The notes beneath the pieces are model-generated. The model searched no databases, was not told where the DNA came from, and saw only the letters and a program-made list of their open reading frames with translations. Positions 45,991-54,560 of a stretch of 64,000 bases of DNA are shown in pieces. Source of the DNA: Alphaproteobacteria bacterium (GTDB lineage: Bacteria; Pseudomonadota; Alphaproteobacteria; Caulobacterales; Caulobacteraceae); assembly GCA_025359785.1 (NCBI GenBank), contig JANYET010000039.1:1-64000 (forward strand), written 5' to 3'. Every line of letters begins with the position of its first letter. The first letter of the stretch is position 1. The translations under genes and the position numbers were made by a program.

Positions 45991-48900
45991 ACAGGGGGGG
46001 CACGTTCACCGACGTCATCGGCCAGGACTCCGCCCACGGCCCTGACGGCGCCGAGACATCGCTCAAGCTGCTCTCCGCCTCCGCCGCCTACCCGGATGCC
46101 GCCGTCGAGGCCATGCGGCGAATCCTGGGCGCGGCGCCCGGCGAGCCCTTCCCGGCGGCCCGCGTCGAGGGCATCAAGATGGGCACCACGGTCGCCACCA
46201 ACGCCCTTTTGGAGCGGGCCGGCGCCAAGACGCTGTTCGTCACCACCCAGGGGTTCGCCGATTCGGTGCTGATCGGCGACCAGACTCGGCCGGACCTGTT
46301 CGCCCTGACTATCGTGCGGCCCGCGCCGCTCTATTCCGGGGTCATCGAGGCTGACGAGCGGCTGGACGCCCAGGGCGCAGAGGTCCGACCGCTCGACGGT
46401 GAAGCGCTCAAGAGCCAACTCCAGGCTGCTGCGGAACAAGGCTTCACCTCCGTCGCCATCGCCTTCCTGCATTCCGACCTGAACCCGGCGCACGAGCTGG
46501 CGGCGGGCGAGATCGCCAAGGCGGTCGGATTCCCATTCGTCGCGCTGAGCCACGAGGTTTCACCCCTGCCGCGGTTTATTCCGCGCGCCGAGACCACCAT
46601 CGCCGACGCCTACCTGACGCCGGTCCTGCAATCCTATGTTCAACAGGTGGAAAAGGCCGTGGCCGGCGCGCCCTTGTTCTTCATGACCTCGTCCGGCGGC
46701 CTGGTCCGCGCCGAGTCCTTCCGCGGCAGGGACGCCGTGGTCTCCGGCCCGGCCGGCGGGGTGGTGGGGGTGGCCCGCACGGCGGCCCAGGCCGAGGCGT
46801 CCGCCGTCCTCGGCTTCGACATGGGCGGCACGTCGACGGACGTCTGCCGCTATGCCGGCCAGCTCGAACGGCGCGACACGGCCAAGGTCGCCGGCGCCAA
46901 GATCCGCAGCCCGATGCTGGACGTGGAGACCGTGGCGGCCGGGGGCGGCTCGATCCTGGCCTTCGACGGCATGCGCGCCCGCGCCGGCCCGGCCAGCGCC
47001 GGCGCCGATCCGGGTCCAGCCGCCTACGGCCGCGGCGGGCCGGCCACCGTCACCGACGCAAACCTGGTGCTGGGCCGCCTCGACCCGCGCTTCTTCCCCT
47101 CGGTCTTCGGGCCAAAGGGCGACCAGCCGCTCGATCCCGCCGCCGCCCGCGCGCGCCTGGCCGACCTCGCCGGGGCCATGGGCGCGGCCAGCGTCGAGGC
47201 CGCCGCCGAGGGCTTCGTCGCCGTCGCGGTGGAACAGATGGCCCAGGCCGTGCGCCGCATTTCCACCGAGCGCGGCTTCGATCCCCGCGACCACGCGCTC
47301 ACGGCGTTCGGCGGGGCCGCCGGCCAGGTGGCCTGCCAGACCGCCGAGGCCCTGGGGGTCGGTGAGATCCTCTGCCCGCGATACGGCAGCGTACTCAGCG
47401 CCTGGGGTATCGGCCAGGCCCAGGTCACGGCGCTGCGCCAGGCTGGCCTGGAAGCGCCGCTGGACGCCGCCGGCCTGGTCCGCGCGCAGGCCCTGCTCGC
47501 CGACGTCGAGACCGCGGCCCGCGCCGCCATGACCGAACAGGGCGCCGAGACCGCCGCCGTCCGCCAGACGCTGCGCCTGCGCTACGACGGCGCCGACGCC
47601 GAACTGCCCGTCCCGATCACCGACCTCGCCTCGGCCAGGGTGCAGTTCGAGGATGCCCACCAACGCCTGTTCGGCTTCATCGAACCGGCCCGGACCATCC
47701 TGATCGCGGCGGTGGAGGCGGAAGCAAGCTCAGCTCCGTCTCCCCTTGCGGGAGAAAGTGTCGCCCGAAGGGTGACGGATGAGGGGCCACGCGCCGCCGG
47801 AGGAACCCCTCATCCGACCGGCTCCGCCGGCCACCTTCTCCCGCAAGGGGAGAAGGTCAGGATGTTCGCGCATGGCCAGTGGTGCGACGCCCCAGTGATC
47901 GCCGCAGATCAATTCCAGGCGCTGGACGGGCCGGCCCTCATCGTCCGCGCTGACACCCAGATCGCGCTGGCCCCCGGCTGGCGCGCGACCGCGCAGGCCG
48001 ACGGCCTGATCCGCCTCACCCGCACCGGCGCCGCGACGAGCCACGCCATCGCGCTAGACAAGCCCGACCCGGTGACCCTGGAACTGTTCAACCGCCGCTT
48101 CATGGGCGTCGCCGAGGCCATGGGCGCGGCCCTGGAACGCACCGCCCAGTCGGTCAACATCAAGGAGCGGCTCGACTTTTCCTGCGCCCTGTTCGACTCC
48201 GATGGCGGGTTGGTCGCCAACGCCCCGCATATGCCGGTGCACCTGGGGAGCATGGGCGCATCCGTCCGCGCCGTCCGCGACCGCCACCCGGTGCTCCATG
48301 CGGGCGAGGCCTTCGCGCTCAACAATCCCTACGCCGGCGGCACCCACCTGCCGGACATCACCGTCGTCATGCCGGTGTTCATGGGGGAGGCCGACGCCCA
48401 GGCCAGCTTCTACGTCGCCGCCCGCGGCCACCATGCCGACATCGGCGGCGTCCAGCCGGGCTCCATGCCGCCGTTCTCCAAGACCATCGACGAGGAAGGC
48501 GTCATGCTGGACGCGCTGCCGATCATGCGGCAGGGCCGCGTCCTGGAGGCCGAGACCCGCGCGGCGCTCACCGCCGGCCGCTGGCCCGCGCGCAATCCGG
48601 ACATGAACCTCGCCGACCTCAAGGCCCAGATCGCGGCCTGCCAGGCCGGCGCCTCGGCCGTCTCCGAGATGATCCGCAGCCATGGCGCGGACGCTGTCGC
48701 CCGCTACATGACCTTCGTCCAGCAGAACGCCGCCGCCGCCGTGCGCCGCGCGGTCGGCAAGCTCACCGACGGCCAGGCCCGCGTACCCCTCGATGGCGGC
48801 GGTGAGATCGTCGTGACGACCACCGTGGACGCCCGGGCGGGCACAGCCACGCTCGACTTCCGCGAGAGCGCCGACCAGCTGGCCAGCAACTTCAACGGCC

Positions 48901-49607
48901 CCTCGGCCATCGTCGACGCCGCCGCCCTCTACGTCTTTCGCACCCTGGTGGACGACGACATCCCGCTGAACGCCGGCTGCCTGGAGCCGCTGAAAATCCT
49001 GACGCGCCCGGGCTCCATGCTCGATCCACGTCCGCCCGCGGCCGTCGTCGCCGGCAACGTTGAGACCAGCCAGCATCTGGTCGACGCCCTCTACGCAGCC
49101 TTAGGAGTCATGGCCAATAGCCTGGGAACCATGAGTAACTTCACTTTTGGTAATGCGACACATCAATACTATGAGACCCTCTGCGGCGGCTCCGGCGCCA
49201 CGGCTGGCGCGCCGGGCGCCAGCGCCTGCCACACGCATATGACCAACTCGCGCCTGACCGACCCGGAGATCCTCGAGCGACGCTTCCCGGTCCGGGTCGA
49301 GCATTTCGGCGTCCGCGCCGGTTCCGGTGGCGCGGGCGCGCAGGCCGGCGGCGACGGCGCGGTCCGCCGCATCCGGTTCCTGGCCCCGATGGAAGCCGCC
49401 CTCCTCTCCTCACGCCGCCAGCACGCGCCGCAGGGACTGAAGGGGGGCGGTCCCGCGCTGCCGGGCCGTCAGCGTTTGATCGCAGCCTCGGGCGCGGTTA
49501 CAGACCTTCCCGGCTGTTTCGCGCTCAACCTGCAAGCCGGCGACATGATCGAGATCGAAACGCCGGGCGGCGGCGGTTTCGGTCCGCCTCCGGAAAACAC
49601 CGCCTGA
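45960..49607 (+). CDS. 5-oxoprolinase/hydantoinase A+B fusion (GTG start)
   Basis: 1215 residues. The N-terminal hydantoinase A domain (about 1-650) has WIDRGGTFTDVIG, MGTTVATNALLERAG and FDMGGTSTDVCRY; the hydantoinase B domain (about 695-1210) has ERLDFSCALFDSDGGLVANAPHMPVHLGSM, NNPYAGGTHLPDI and HHADIGGVQPGSMPPFSK, ending GGGGFGPPP. This is the layout of ATP-dependent 5-oxoprolinase (OxoprolineA/B), which opens 5-oxoproline to glutamate. About residues 594-632, between the two parts, come from an inserted palindromic repeat. GTG at 45960 follows a TAG. Confidence 0.9.
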   Translation: MIEKTWRFWIDRGGTFTDVIGQDSAHGPDGAETSLKLLSASAAYPDAAVEAMRRILGAAPGEPFPAARVEGIKMGTTVATNALLERAGAKTLFVTTQGFADSVLIGDQTRPDLFALTIVRPAPLYSGVIEADERLDAQGAEVRPLDGEALKSQLQAAAEQGFTSVAIAFLHSDLNPAHELAAGEIAKAVGFPFVALSHEVSPLPRFIPRAETTIADAYLTPVLQSYVQQVEKAVAGAPLFFMTSSGGLVRAESFRGRDAVVSGPAGGVVGVARTAAQAEASAVLGFDMGGTSTDVCRYAGQLERRDTAKVAGAKIRSPMLDVETVAAGGGSILAFDGMRARAGPASAGADPGPAAYGRGGPATVTDANLVLGRLDPRFFPSVFGPKGDQPLDPAAARARLADLAGAMGAASVEAAAEGFVAVAVEQMAQAVRRISTERGFDPRDHALTAFGGAAGQVACQTAEALGVGEILCPRYGSVLSAWGIGQAQVTALRQAGLEAPLDAAGLVRAQALLADVETAARAAMTEQGAETAAVRQTLRLRYDGADAELPVPITDLASARVQFEDAHQRLFGFIEPARTILIAAVEAEASSAPSPLAGESVARRVTDEGPRAAGGTPHPTGSAGHLLPQGEKVRMFAHGQWCDAPVIAADQFQALDGPALIVRADTQIALAPGWRATAQADGLIRLTRTGAATSHAIALDKPDPVTLELFNRRFMGVAEAMGAALERTAQSVNIKERLDFSCALFDSDGGLVANAPHMPVHLGSMGASVRAVRDRHPVLHAGEAFALNNPYAGGTHLPDITVVMPVFMGEADAQASFYVAARGHHADIGGVQPGSMPPFSKTIDEEGVMLDALPIMRQGRVLEAETRAALTAGRWPARNPDMNLADLKAQIAACQAGASAVSEMIRSHGADAVARYMTFVQQNAAAAVRRAVGKLTDGQARVPLDGGGEIVVTTTVDARAGTATLDFRESADQLASNFNGPSAIVDAAALYVFRTLVDDDIPLNAGCLEPLKILTRPGSMLDPRPPAAVVAGNVETSQHLVDALYAALGVMANSLGTMSNFTFGNATHQYYETLCGGSGATAGAPGASACHTHMTNSRLTDPEILERRFPVRVEHFGVRAGSGGAGAQAGGDGAVRRIRFLAPMEAALLSSRRQHAPQGLKGGGPALPGRQRLIAASGAVTDLPGCFALNLQAGDMIEIETPGGGGFGPPPENTA
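47739..47853 (+). repeat. 115-bp palindromic element inserted in frame in hydantoinase gene
   Basis: Outer inverted arms of 18 bp (47739-47756 and 47836-47853, TCTCCCCTTGCGGGAGAA type) and inner arms of 11 bp (47776-47786 and 47806-47816, CGGATGAGGGG) are perfect. It is a dispersed alphaproteobacterial repeat type usually found between genes, here translated as PSPLAGESVARRVTDEG and onwards to LLPQGEKV. Confidence 0.88.
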
Positions 49608-49641
49608 ATTTCGCTGAAGTCTTCAAGGTATTGTCGCGTCC

Positions 49642-50322
49642 ATGGCCCTTCCCGCTCTCCTAATCGCCCTTTTCCTGCAGGCCCAGCCGGCGCCGAGCGA
49701 CCCGGTCGGCATCCTGCTGAACGGCCAGCCCACCGCGGCGCCAGCCGAGGCCCCGCCGACCGAAAGCCCGGCGGCTGAGACCCCGCCGGAAGACCGCATC
49801 CCGGCCGGCGCGCCGCGCGAGGACTATCCGTTCGTCGCCTGGTGCTACGGGTCCTTGCGCGCCTATCTCGACCTGCACGACCAGGTGATGCCGGAGGTGA
49901 CCCGGATCGAGAGCGCCTTCCGCCCGCCCGGCCGCAAGCTCTCCGACGACCTCAAGGTCTATGCCGACATGCAGAAGGACGGCCGCGCCCAGCTGAAGAT
50001 GTTCCAGAGCGCGATCACCGCCGCCGAGAAGGCCTCCATCCGTCCGATCAACGCGCTGGGCGCCCAGGCGGTCACGCAGGGCCGCAACGTCTGGCAACAG
50101 GGCCCCGGCGTCACGCCGGCCCGTCTCGCCCAGGTCTGGATGAGCTGGGTCCTGCCCGCCCGCTGCGAGGTCGTCGCCCAGAACCTGCACGACAAGGCGA
50201 TCCTGATGGGCGCCTCCTTCAAGGTGAACGACGAGCCGGACCCGCCGGCGCCCGAGGCCGCGCCCGCCGCCGAAACGCCGCCGGAAATCCCGACGCCTCC
50301 GAGCGAACCCAAGTCTCATTGA
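49642..50322 (+). CDS. Secreted conserved hypothetical protein
   Basis: 226 residues. A short hydrophobic N-terminus (MALPALLIALFLQAQPAPS) looks like a signal peptide, then a Pro/Glu/Ala-rich linker, a helical core (about 60-190, with two Cys at WCYGS and ARCEVV that could form a disulfide) and a Pro-rich tail. I do not recognise the family. The REP unit starts 9 bp after its stop. Confidence 0.7.
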   Translation: MALPALLIALFLQAQPAPSDPVGILLNGQPTAAPAEAPPTESPAAETPPEDRIPAGAPREDYPFVAWCYGSLRAYLDLHDQVMPEVTRIESAFRPPGRKLSDDLKVYADMQKDGRAQLKMFQSAITAAEKASIRPINALGAQAVTQGRNVWQQGPGVTPARLAQVWMSWVLPARCEVVAQNLHDKAILMGASFKVNDEPDPPAPEAAPAAETPPEIPTPPSEPKSH

Positions 50323-50330
50323 TCCGCTCA

Positions 50331-50353
50331 TCCCCGCGAAAGCGGGGACCCAG
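50331..50353 (+). repeat. REP-like palindromic unit, left of toxin island
   Basis: 23-bp unit beginning TCCCCGCGAAAGCGGGGACC, with a hairpin of CCCCGC-GAAA-GCGGGG. An inverted identical copy lies at 52606-52628, and a partial copy at 15298-15315. Confidence 0.85.
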
Positions 50354-50386
50354 GCTTTTTTCGTTCGCGGGGTTCGGTCATCAACG

Positions 50387-50677
50387 ATGGCCGAGCCGAG
50401 GCTCAGAGACACAAAACACCTGGGTCCCGTAGCCTTTTTGGTACTGGGGGTTCCGGTGACTTTAAAGGCGAGTAGACTCGAGTTCCGATGCAAGCGAGGC
50501 GACCCATTACCGGCGCAGCTGCGTGCGCGCCGGCGCAGGCTCGGGCTCACGACCACCGAGGCCGCGGCGCTGGTGGGCGTGACGCAGTGGACGCTCGGCA
50601 TGTGGGAGAACGCACGCCAGAAGCCATCCGCCCGAAGCCGCCGAGCCCTCGCGAAGTTTCTTGGGTGCAAGCCGTAG
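50387..50677 (+). CDS. XRE-family HTH protein (small, start uncertain)
   Basis: Up to 96 residues. The C-terminal 50 residues form an XRE helix-turn-helix (LRARRRRLGLTTTEAAALVGVTQWTLGMWENARQKPSARSR and KFLGCKP). The first 30 residues are poor in homology signals and come from the REP region, so translation may instead start at GTG 50456. It could be a regulator of the toxin locus or a remnant. A shift toward lower GC starts here. Confidence 0.6.
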   Translation: MAEPRLRDTKHLGPVAFLVLGVPVTLKASRLEFRCKRGDPLPAQLRARRRRLGLTTTEAAALVGVTQWTLGMWENARQKPSARSRRALAKFLGCKP

Positions 50678-50750
50678 CGGCTTACGTCACGCAGCGCCTC
50701 CGTCCGTGTCCGCGCGACCCTGTCCGGGCATCAAAGTTCTCTTTTTGTTC

Positions 50751-50779
50751 TTGACACCATGTTCGCGATCTGCCAAGCT
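50751..50779 (+). promoter_or_regulatory. Candidate promoter for toxin gene
   Basis: A perfect TTGACA (50751-50756) is followed 17 bp later by a weak -10 candidate CAAGCT (50774-50779). The 30 bp before it are T-rich. It lies 156 bp upstream of the toxin start in a 257-bp gap without other genes. Confidence 0.4.
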
Positions 50780-50934
50780 GGCGTCGCGTCGATCACTGTC
50801 TCGCGCCACCCGCCTTGAGCGGACAGGGCGCCGCAGCAAGGCCACGCAACCCCTCGACTGAGCAAGCGGCGGCTCGTCCGCCGTGACAGCCCGCCTGCCC
50901 CGCGGAAGCCCCTTCGACCATGAGGAGAGCGTGC

Positions 50935-51903
50935 GTGTCTGAGAGTTGGATCGACCCTGGAAACCTGGAAGACGATGCGCTCAAGCAGTGGTATCTGAGC
51001 TCCCCCGCAGACGTGGAACGGGAGCGGCAGGAAGCCGCGGCGCGTCGATATCAGGACTTCTTCTACGGCGGCAGAGGCAACGGTCCTGACCCGCAGTTCG
51101 GCTGCGGAGTTCCCACATCAAGTCAAGACATCGATCCTGGTATCACGATGCCTGCACCCACCGGGAACATCGACCCGGGCTTCGCGATGCCGGCGCCTTC
51201 CCGCGACATTGACCCCGGATTCACCTGGGTTGCGGCCGGTCCGAACAGATTCCGAAGCGTTCGGTCTCAAACGACACCGGTACGGGCTCCAGCCTCCAGC
51301 CCGGGCTATCCACCGCCGCCGGCTCACGTACCACGTCCCGCTCAGACGATCGCCTACGGCGCATTGCGCGCGCCTGCCCCTTCGGATCAGGAGCTGGCGG
51401 AGCTTCGAAGACAGCAAGCGGCGTTCTCGGATACGACGCGGAAGATCGATCTTCAGAACAGCTGGTTCGCCGTGCCGGCGTTGGCGCCGGCGGTCGTCGC
51501 CTTGGGCCTTGGCGCGGCCGGCGAATGGGCTACCGGGGAGGTTGCGCCGACAGCAGGACGGGCGGTGGCCAACTTTGTCGAACGCGACCCGTACCTCCGC
51601 GTTGGTGACAACTGGGCCACGCGCGCCGGACGCCGCGGACACGCTGCATTCAAGGAGCGCGTGGCTCAGAAACCGGGTTGGGAGTACGAGCCGAAACTTG
51701 CGCGCGAGGGCCAACGGCCGCTGAAACCAGACCTGGGGACGCCGAAGCGAAATCCGCAGTTTCCGGACAAGAGGAAGTACATCGAACTGAAACCGGATTC
51801 GCCGAGCGGGAGGGCTGCAGGCGCGCGGGCGCTGAAGCGCTATCAGGAGGTGACAGAGGATCCGGTGAGACTACTTTTCTACAGCCTGAAAGACTTCATA
51901 TGA
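50935..51903 (+). CDS. Predicted PD-(D/E)XK-nuclease toxin of a polymorphic toxin system
   Basis: 322 residues from GTG 50935 (GAGGAGAG upstream fixes this start). Parts: an N-terminal module WIDPGNLEDDALKQWYLSSP to DFFYGG; three 13-residue repeats starting IDPG at about 66, 79 and 92; a Pro-rich linker; a hydrophobic stretch around 177-195; and a C-terminal domain (about 225-322) with Pro-Asp 265-266 and Glu-Leu-Lys 284-286 followed by GARALKRYQEV, the PD-Xn-ExK plan of restriction-endonuclease-fold toxins. The last codon overlaps the next gene by ATGA. GC is clearly lower than surroundings. No secretion domain of known type is recognised. Confidence 0.65.
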   Translation: MSESWIDPGNLEDDALKQWYLSSPADVERERQEAAARRYQDFFYGGRGNGPDPQFGCGVPTSSQDIDPGITMPAPTGNIDPGFAMPAPSRDIDPGFTWVAAGPNRFRSVRSQTTPVRAPASSPGYPPPPAHVPRPAQTIAYGALRAPAPSDQELAELRRQQAAFSDTTRKIDLQNSWFAVPALAPAVVALGLGAAGEWATGEVAPTAGRAVANFVERDPYLRVGDNWATRAGRRGHAAFKERVAQKPGWEYEPKLAREGQRPLKPDLGTPKRNPQFPDKRKYIELKPDSPSGRAAGARALKRYQEVTEDPVRLLFYSLKDFI

Positions 51904-52487
51904 CCGGGAAGTCCTACGTCGCCGTCGTCGACAGCGTGCTGAAGCCGATGGGCTTCACTCGTAAGGGCAAGGATTGGTCTCGCCGAGTAGGTACCGTAGT
52001 TGAAAAGGTTGATCTGCAAGCGAGCTCGATTGCGGGCACAACTGCAAATCTCTGGTCATACGACGCAGCGACGAACGACCTTCTGAAGCAGGCCATTCCT
52101 TGGAAGCGCGATGTTGGCATGATGCTTTCGGCGTGGCGCATTGGAACACTGATGAGCGGCTATGATCGTTGGTGGAAGAACGATCCCAATGGGCCCGCCG
52201 AGCTTGCTGAGGCCCTCAGGATACATGCGCCACCGTTCTTCGAGGCTAGGCGCAGTCTCGAAGCACAGGCCGCGGGATTCGGACGGTCGGCGGACAAATG
52301 GAGGAAGGGCGATACACACAGGCGAATCTGTCTCGCCTTGACCCTCTACCGCATGGGCGAGATCGACGAGGCCTGCCAAGCGCTTCGTAATCCCCCGAAA
52401 ACGACTCCAGCCTCCTGGTTGGCCGAGATCGAGAGTGTGCGGCGGTGGCTCGGGTGTCCGATCGGTCCCGCGATCAGCGCGTCGTGA
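51900..52487 (+). CDS. DUF4304-like protein, candidate immunity protein
   Basis: 195 residues, no signal peptide or membrane span. The N-terminal part SVLKPMGFTRKGKDWSRRVGTVVEKVDLQASS and NLW fits the DUF4304 family, whose members are common in polymorphic toxin loci. The ATG overlaps the toxin stop (ATGA), ensuring that the toxin is not made without it. A cytoplasmic partner neutralising a nuclease toxin is the natural reading. In a 60-base sample (51961-52020) GC is 50 percent, against about 67 in a sample of a neighbouring gene (53401-53460). Confidence 0.62.
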   Translation: MTGKSYVAVVDSVLKPMGFTRKGKDWSRRVGTVVEKVDLQASSIAGTTANLWSYDAATNDLLKQAIPWKRDVGMMLSAWRIGTLMSGYDRWWKNDPNGPAELAEALRIHAPPFFEARRSLEAQAAGFGRSADKWRKGDTHRRICLALTLYRMGEIDEACQALRNPPKTTPASWLAEIESVRRWLGCPIGPAISAS

Positions 52488-52605
52488 CAGTTCCCAGAAG
52501 GATGGCGAACGCTCGGCTTGGCGCGGGTGGGCCGCTACGCGAGCCGCCAGACTGCGGAGGCGGCTCCGGGTAGCGAAACCGCTCAATCCAGCAGATGCTG
52601 ATCCT

Positions 52606-52628
52606 CTGGGTCCCCGCTTTCGCGGGGA
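52606..52628 (-). repeat. REP-like palindromic unit, right of toxin island (inverted copy)
   Basis: Exact inverted copy of the 23-bp unit at 50331-50353. Both sit just outside the toxin locus and the adjoining XRE gene. Confidence 0.85.
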
Positions 52629-52637
52629 AGCGCGGAA

Positions 52638-53819
52638 TCAGTGGCTGAGATACGCCGCAAGCCGTTCCAGCCCGAGCGCGTTCTTCTCCGGCCGGTTGGC
52701 GAAGCACCAGCGCAGCCAACCATCGCCTTCCGGCCCGAAGGCCGAGCCGGGCGCCAGGCCCATGCCGGCCTTGGCGATCATGTCCTTGGCGAGCGCCAGA
52801 GAGTCGCCGCGCCCGGCGATCCGGAAGAAGGCGTACATGCCGCCCTCCGGCTCCGGGGCTTCGATGCCAGGAATGGCGCGCAGGCCGCTCAGCACCTGGT
52901 CCTTCGCCGCGGTCAGCTCGGCCCGCAGCGCCGCGATATGCGGCTCGCCGTCGTTCAGCGCCGCGATGGCGCCCGACTGGATGAAGTCCGGCGCGCAGGA
53001 GGTGTTGTACTCGATCACCACGCCCATCGAATCCACCAGCGACCGGGGCAGCACCATCCAGCCCATCCGCCAGCCGGTCATCCGCCAGGCCTTGGAGAAG
53101 GTATTGGTCGAGACCACCCGCTCGTCCTCGTCGGCCAGCGGCAGGAACGACGGCGCCGACGTTCCTTGGCCGAAGATCAGCCGCTCGTAGGGATCGTCGG
53201 TGATCAGCCAGATGCCGTACTTGCGGCACCGTTCCAGGATCGGCGCCCGGTCCTGCGCCGGCAGGGTCCAGCCGGTCGGATTGTTGGGCGAGTTCAGGAA
53301 CAGCGCCTTGGTGTCCGGCGTCAACGCGTCCATCAGCTTGTCGAGGTCGAGCCGCCAGCGGCCCTGCGCAGGGTCCAGCGCCACGGTCTGCAGACGGGCC
53401 GACAGGATGCGCGGGATCTCCACGATGTTGGGCCAGGCCGGCGTCGTCACCACCACCTTGTCGCCCGGCGAGACCACCGCCTGGCTGACCAGCATCAGGG
53501 CGTTGACACCGGAACTGGTGATCGCCAGTCGCTCGGCCCCGAACGGCCGCCCATGCAGCCGCCCCAGATAGGCCGACAGCGCGTCACGCAGGTCCGGGCG
53601 ACCGAGGTTATGGGTGTAGTAGGTCTCGCCGGCCATCAGCGCCCGGGCCGTCGCCTCGCGGATGAAGTCCGGCGTCGGCTGGTCACTTTCGCCCACCCAG
53701 AACTTCAGCACGTCGGCGCGCGCCATGCCTTCGTTGGCCACCTCGCGGATCTGCGACATGCGCAGCCCCAGGACTTCAGGCCGGGCGATCGCCGGGCGCG
53801 GAAAAGACTCTGACACCAT
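52638..53819 (-). CDS. PLP-dependent aminotransferase (class I/II)
   Basis: 393 residues, normal length. PLP-site features: NSPNNPTGWTL, ITDDPYERL and the Schiff-base Lys in NTFSKAWRMTGWRMGW, then CFANRPEKNALG. It is probably an aspartate- or aromatic-type aminotransferase; the substrate is unclear. It follows the GST gene with only 2 bp between stop and start, so the two form an operon. It converges with the toxin/immunity locus. Confidence 0.92.
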   Translation of the reverse strand: MVSESFPRPAIARPEVLGLRMSQIREVANEGMARADVLKFWVGESDQPTPDFIREATARALMAGETYYTHNLGRPDLRDALSAYLGRLHGRPFGAERLAITSSGVNALMLVSQAVVSPGDKVVVTTPAWPNIVEIPRILSARLQTVALDPAQGRWRLDLDKLMDALTPDTKALFLNSPNNPTGWTLPAQDRAPILERCRKYGIWLITDDPYERLIFGQGTSAPSFLPLADEDERVVSTNTFSKAWRMTGWRMGWMVLPRSLVDSMGVVIEYNTSCAPDFIQSGAIAALNDGEPHIAALRAELTAAKDQVLSGLRAIPGIEAPEPEGGMYAFFRIAGRGDSLALAKDMIAKAGMGLAPGSAFGPEGDGWLRWCFANRPEKNALGLERLAAYLSH

Positions 53820-53821
53820 GC

Positions 53822-54457
53822 TCAGCGCTCACCCGGTCCCTGGAACGGCTGGCGCACAGCACTGAACGCTGGCAGCGCTTCGCAGGCTGCGGCGTGCGTG
53901 CCGACAGCCGGCCAGCGGCTCCACTCAAATTCGCCCGCCAGGGCCTCCGAGACGAAGCCCCACGCGGTGGTCAGCATGACGTCGGCATGGCTCAGCTCGT
54001 CGTCGAACAGATAGCGGGTGGGCCGCAATTGCCGCTCGGCCTCCAGCAGGTCCAGGGTCTCGGCGATCTGCAGCCGGCACCGCTCAACCCACAGCGGCAA
54101 GGCGGTCTCGCGCAGCACGCGCTCGTAGACCAGGCTGACGCCCTTGTCCGCCACGCCGCCCGCGAGCGCCGAGATGCGCAAGGCATCGCGCCCATCCTGG
54201 CCGGTCCGCGCCAGGCTCGCGTTCTGCGGACCCACCATGTCGTCGAGCACCGCCAGGATCGCCGCGGAGTCCATGTAGACCGTGGTCCTGTCGTCCATCA
54301 CCAAGCTCGGCACGCGCCGCAGCGGGTTGAACTTGGCGATCTTGTCCGCGTCGCCGAACGTCGACCAGGGCGCGTGCTCAAACGCCAGCCCATAGGTCCG
54401 AAGCGCGATCCCCACCCGCCGCACGAATGGCGAGTCATACTGCCCGATCAGCATCAT
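53822..54457 (-). CDS. Glutathione S-transferase family protein
   Basis: 211 residues. An N-terminal thioredoxin fold (MLIGQYDSPFVRRVGIALRTYGLAFEHAPW ... NPLRRVPSLVMDDRTTVYMDSAAIL) carries the glutathione-site cis-Pro (VPS) and SAAIL. The C-terminal helical domain has the ELSHADVMLTTAW N-capping motif region. It resembles the beta/zeta-like bacterial GSTs. ATG at 54457 has GGGGAAGG upstream; a longer frame starts at 54517. First gene of a GST-aminotransferase operon. Confidence 0.9.
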   Translation of the reverse strand: MMLIGQYDSPFVRRVGIALRTYGLAFEHAPWSTFGDADKIAKFNPLRRVPSLVMDDRTTVYMDSAAILAVLDDMVGPQNASLARTGQDGRDALRISALAGGVADKGVSLVYERVLRETALPLWVERCRLQIAETLDLLEAERQLRPTRYLFDDELSHADVMLTTAWGFVSEALAGEFEWSRWPAVGTHAAACEALPAFSAVRQPFQGPGER

Positions 54458-54560
54458 GGCCGCAGCCTTCCCCGAGGATTCCTGGATTCGCCCCCTTCTA
54501 CATGAAGCGCCGGCCAAGTTCCTCCCCTAGCGCGCAGCGCGGCAGATGAGCGTCTGACGA

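Noticed and set aside
50331..52628. Composite transposon around the toxin island
   Set aside because: There is no transposase or target duplication; the ends are short REP palindromes found elsewhere too.
52474..53229. 251-residue frame antisense within the aminotransferase gene region
   Set aside because: Out of phase with the aminotransferase, which has the PLP Lys motif; composition is shadow-like.
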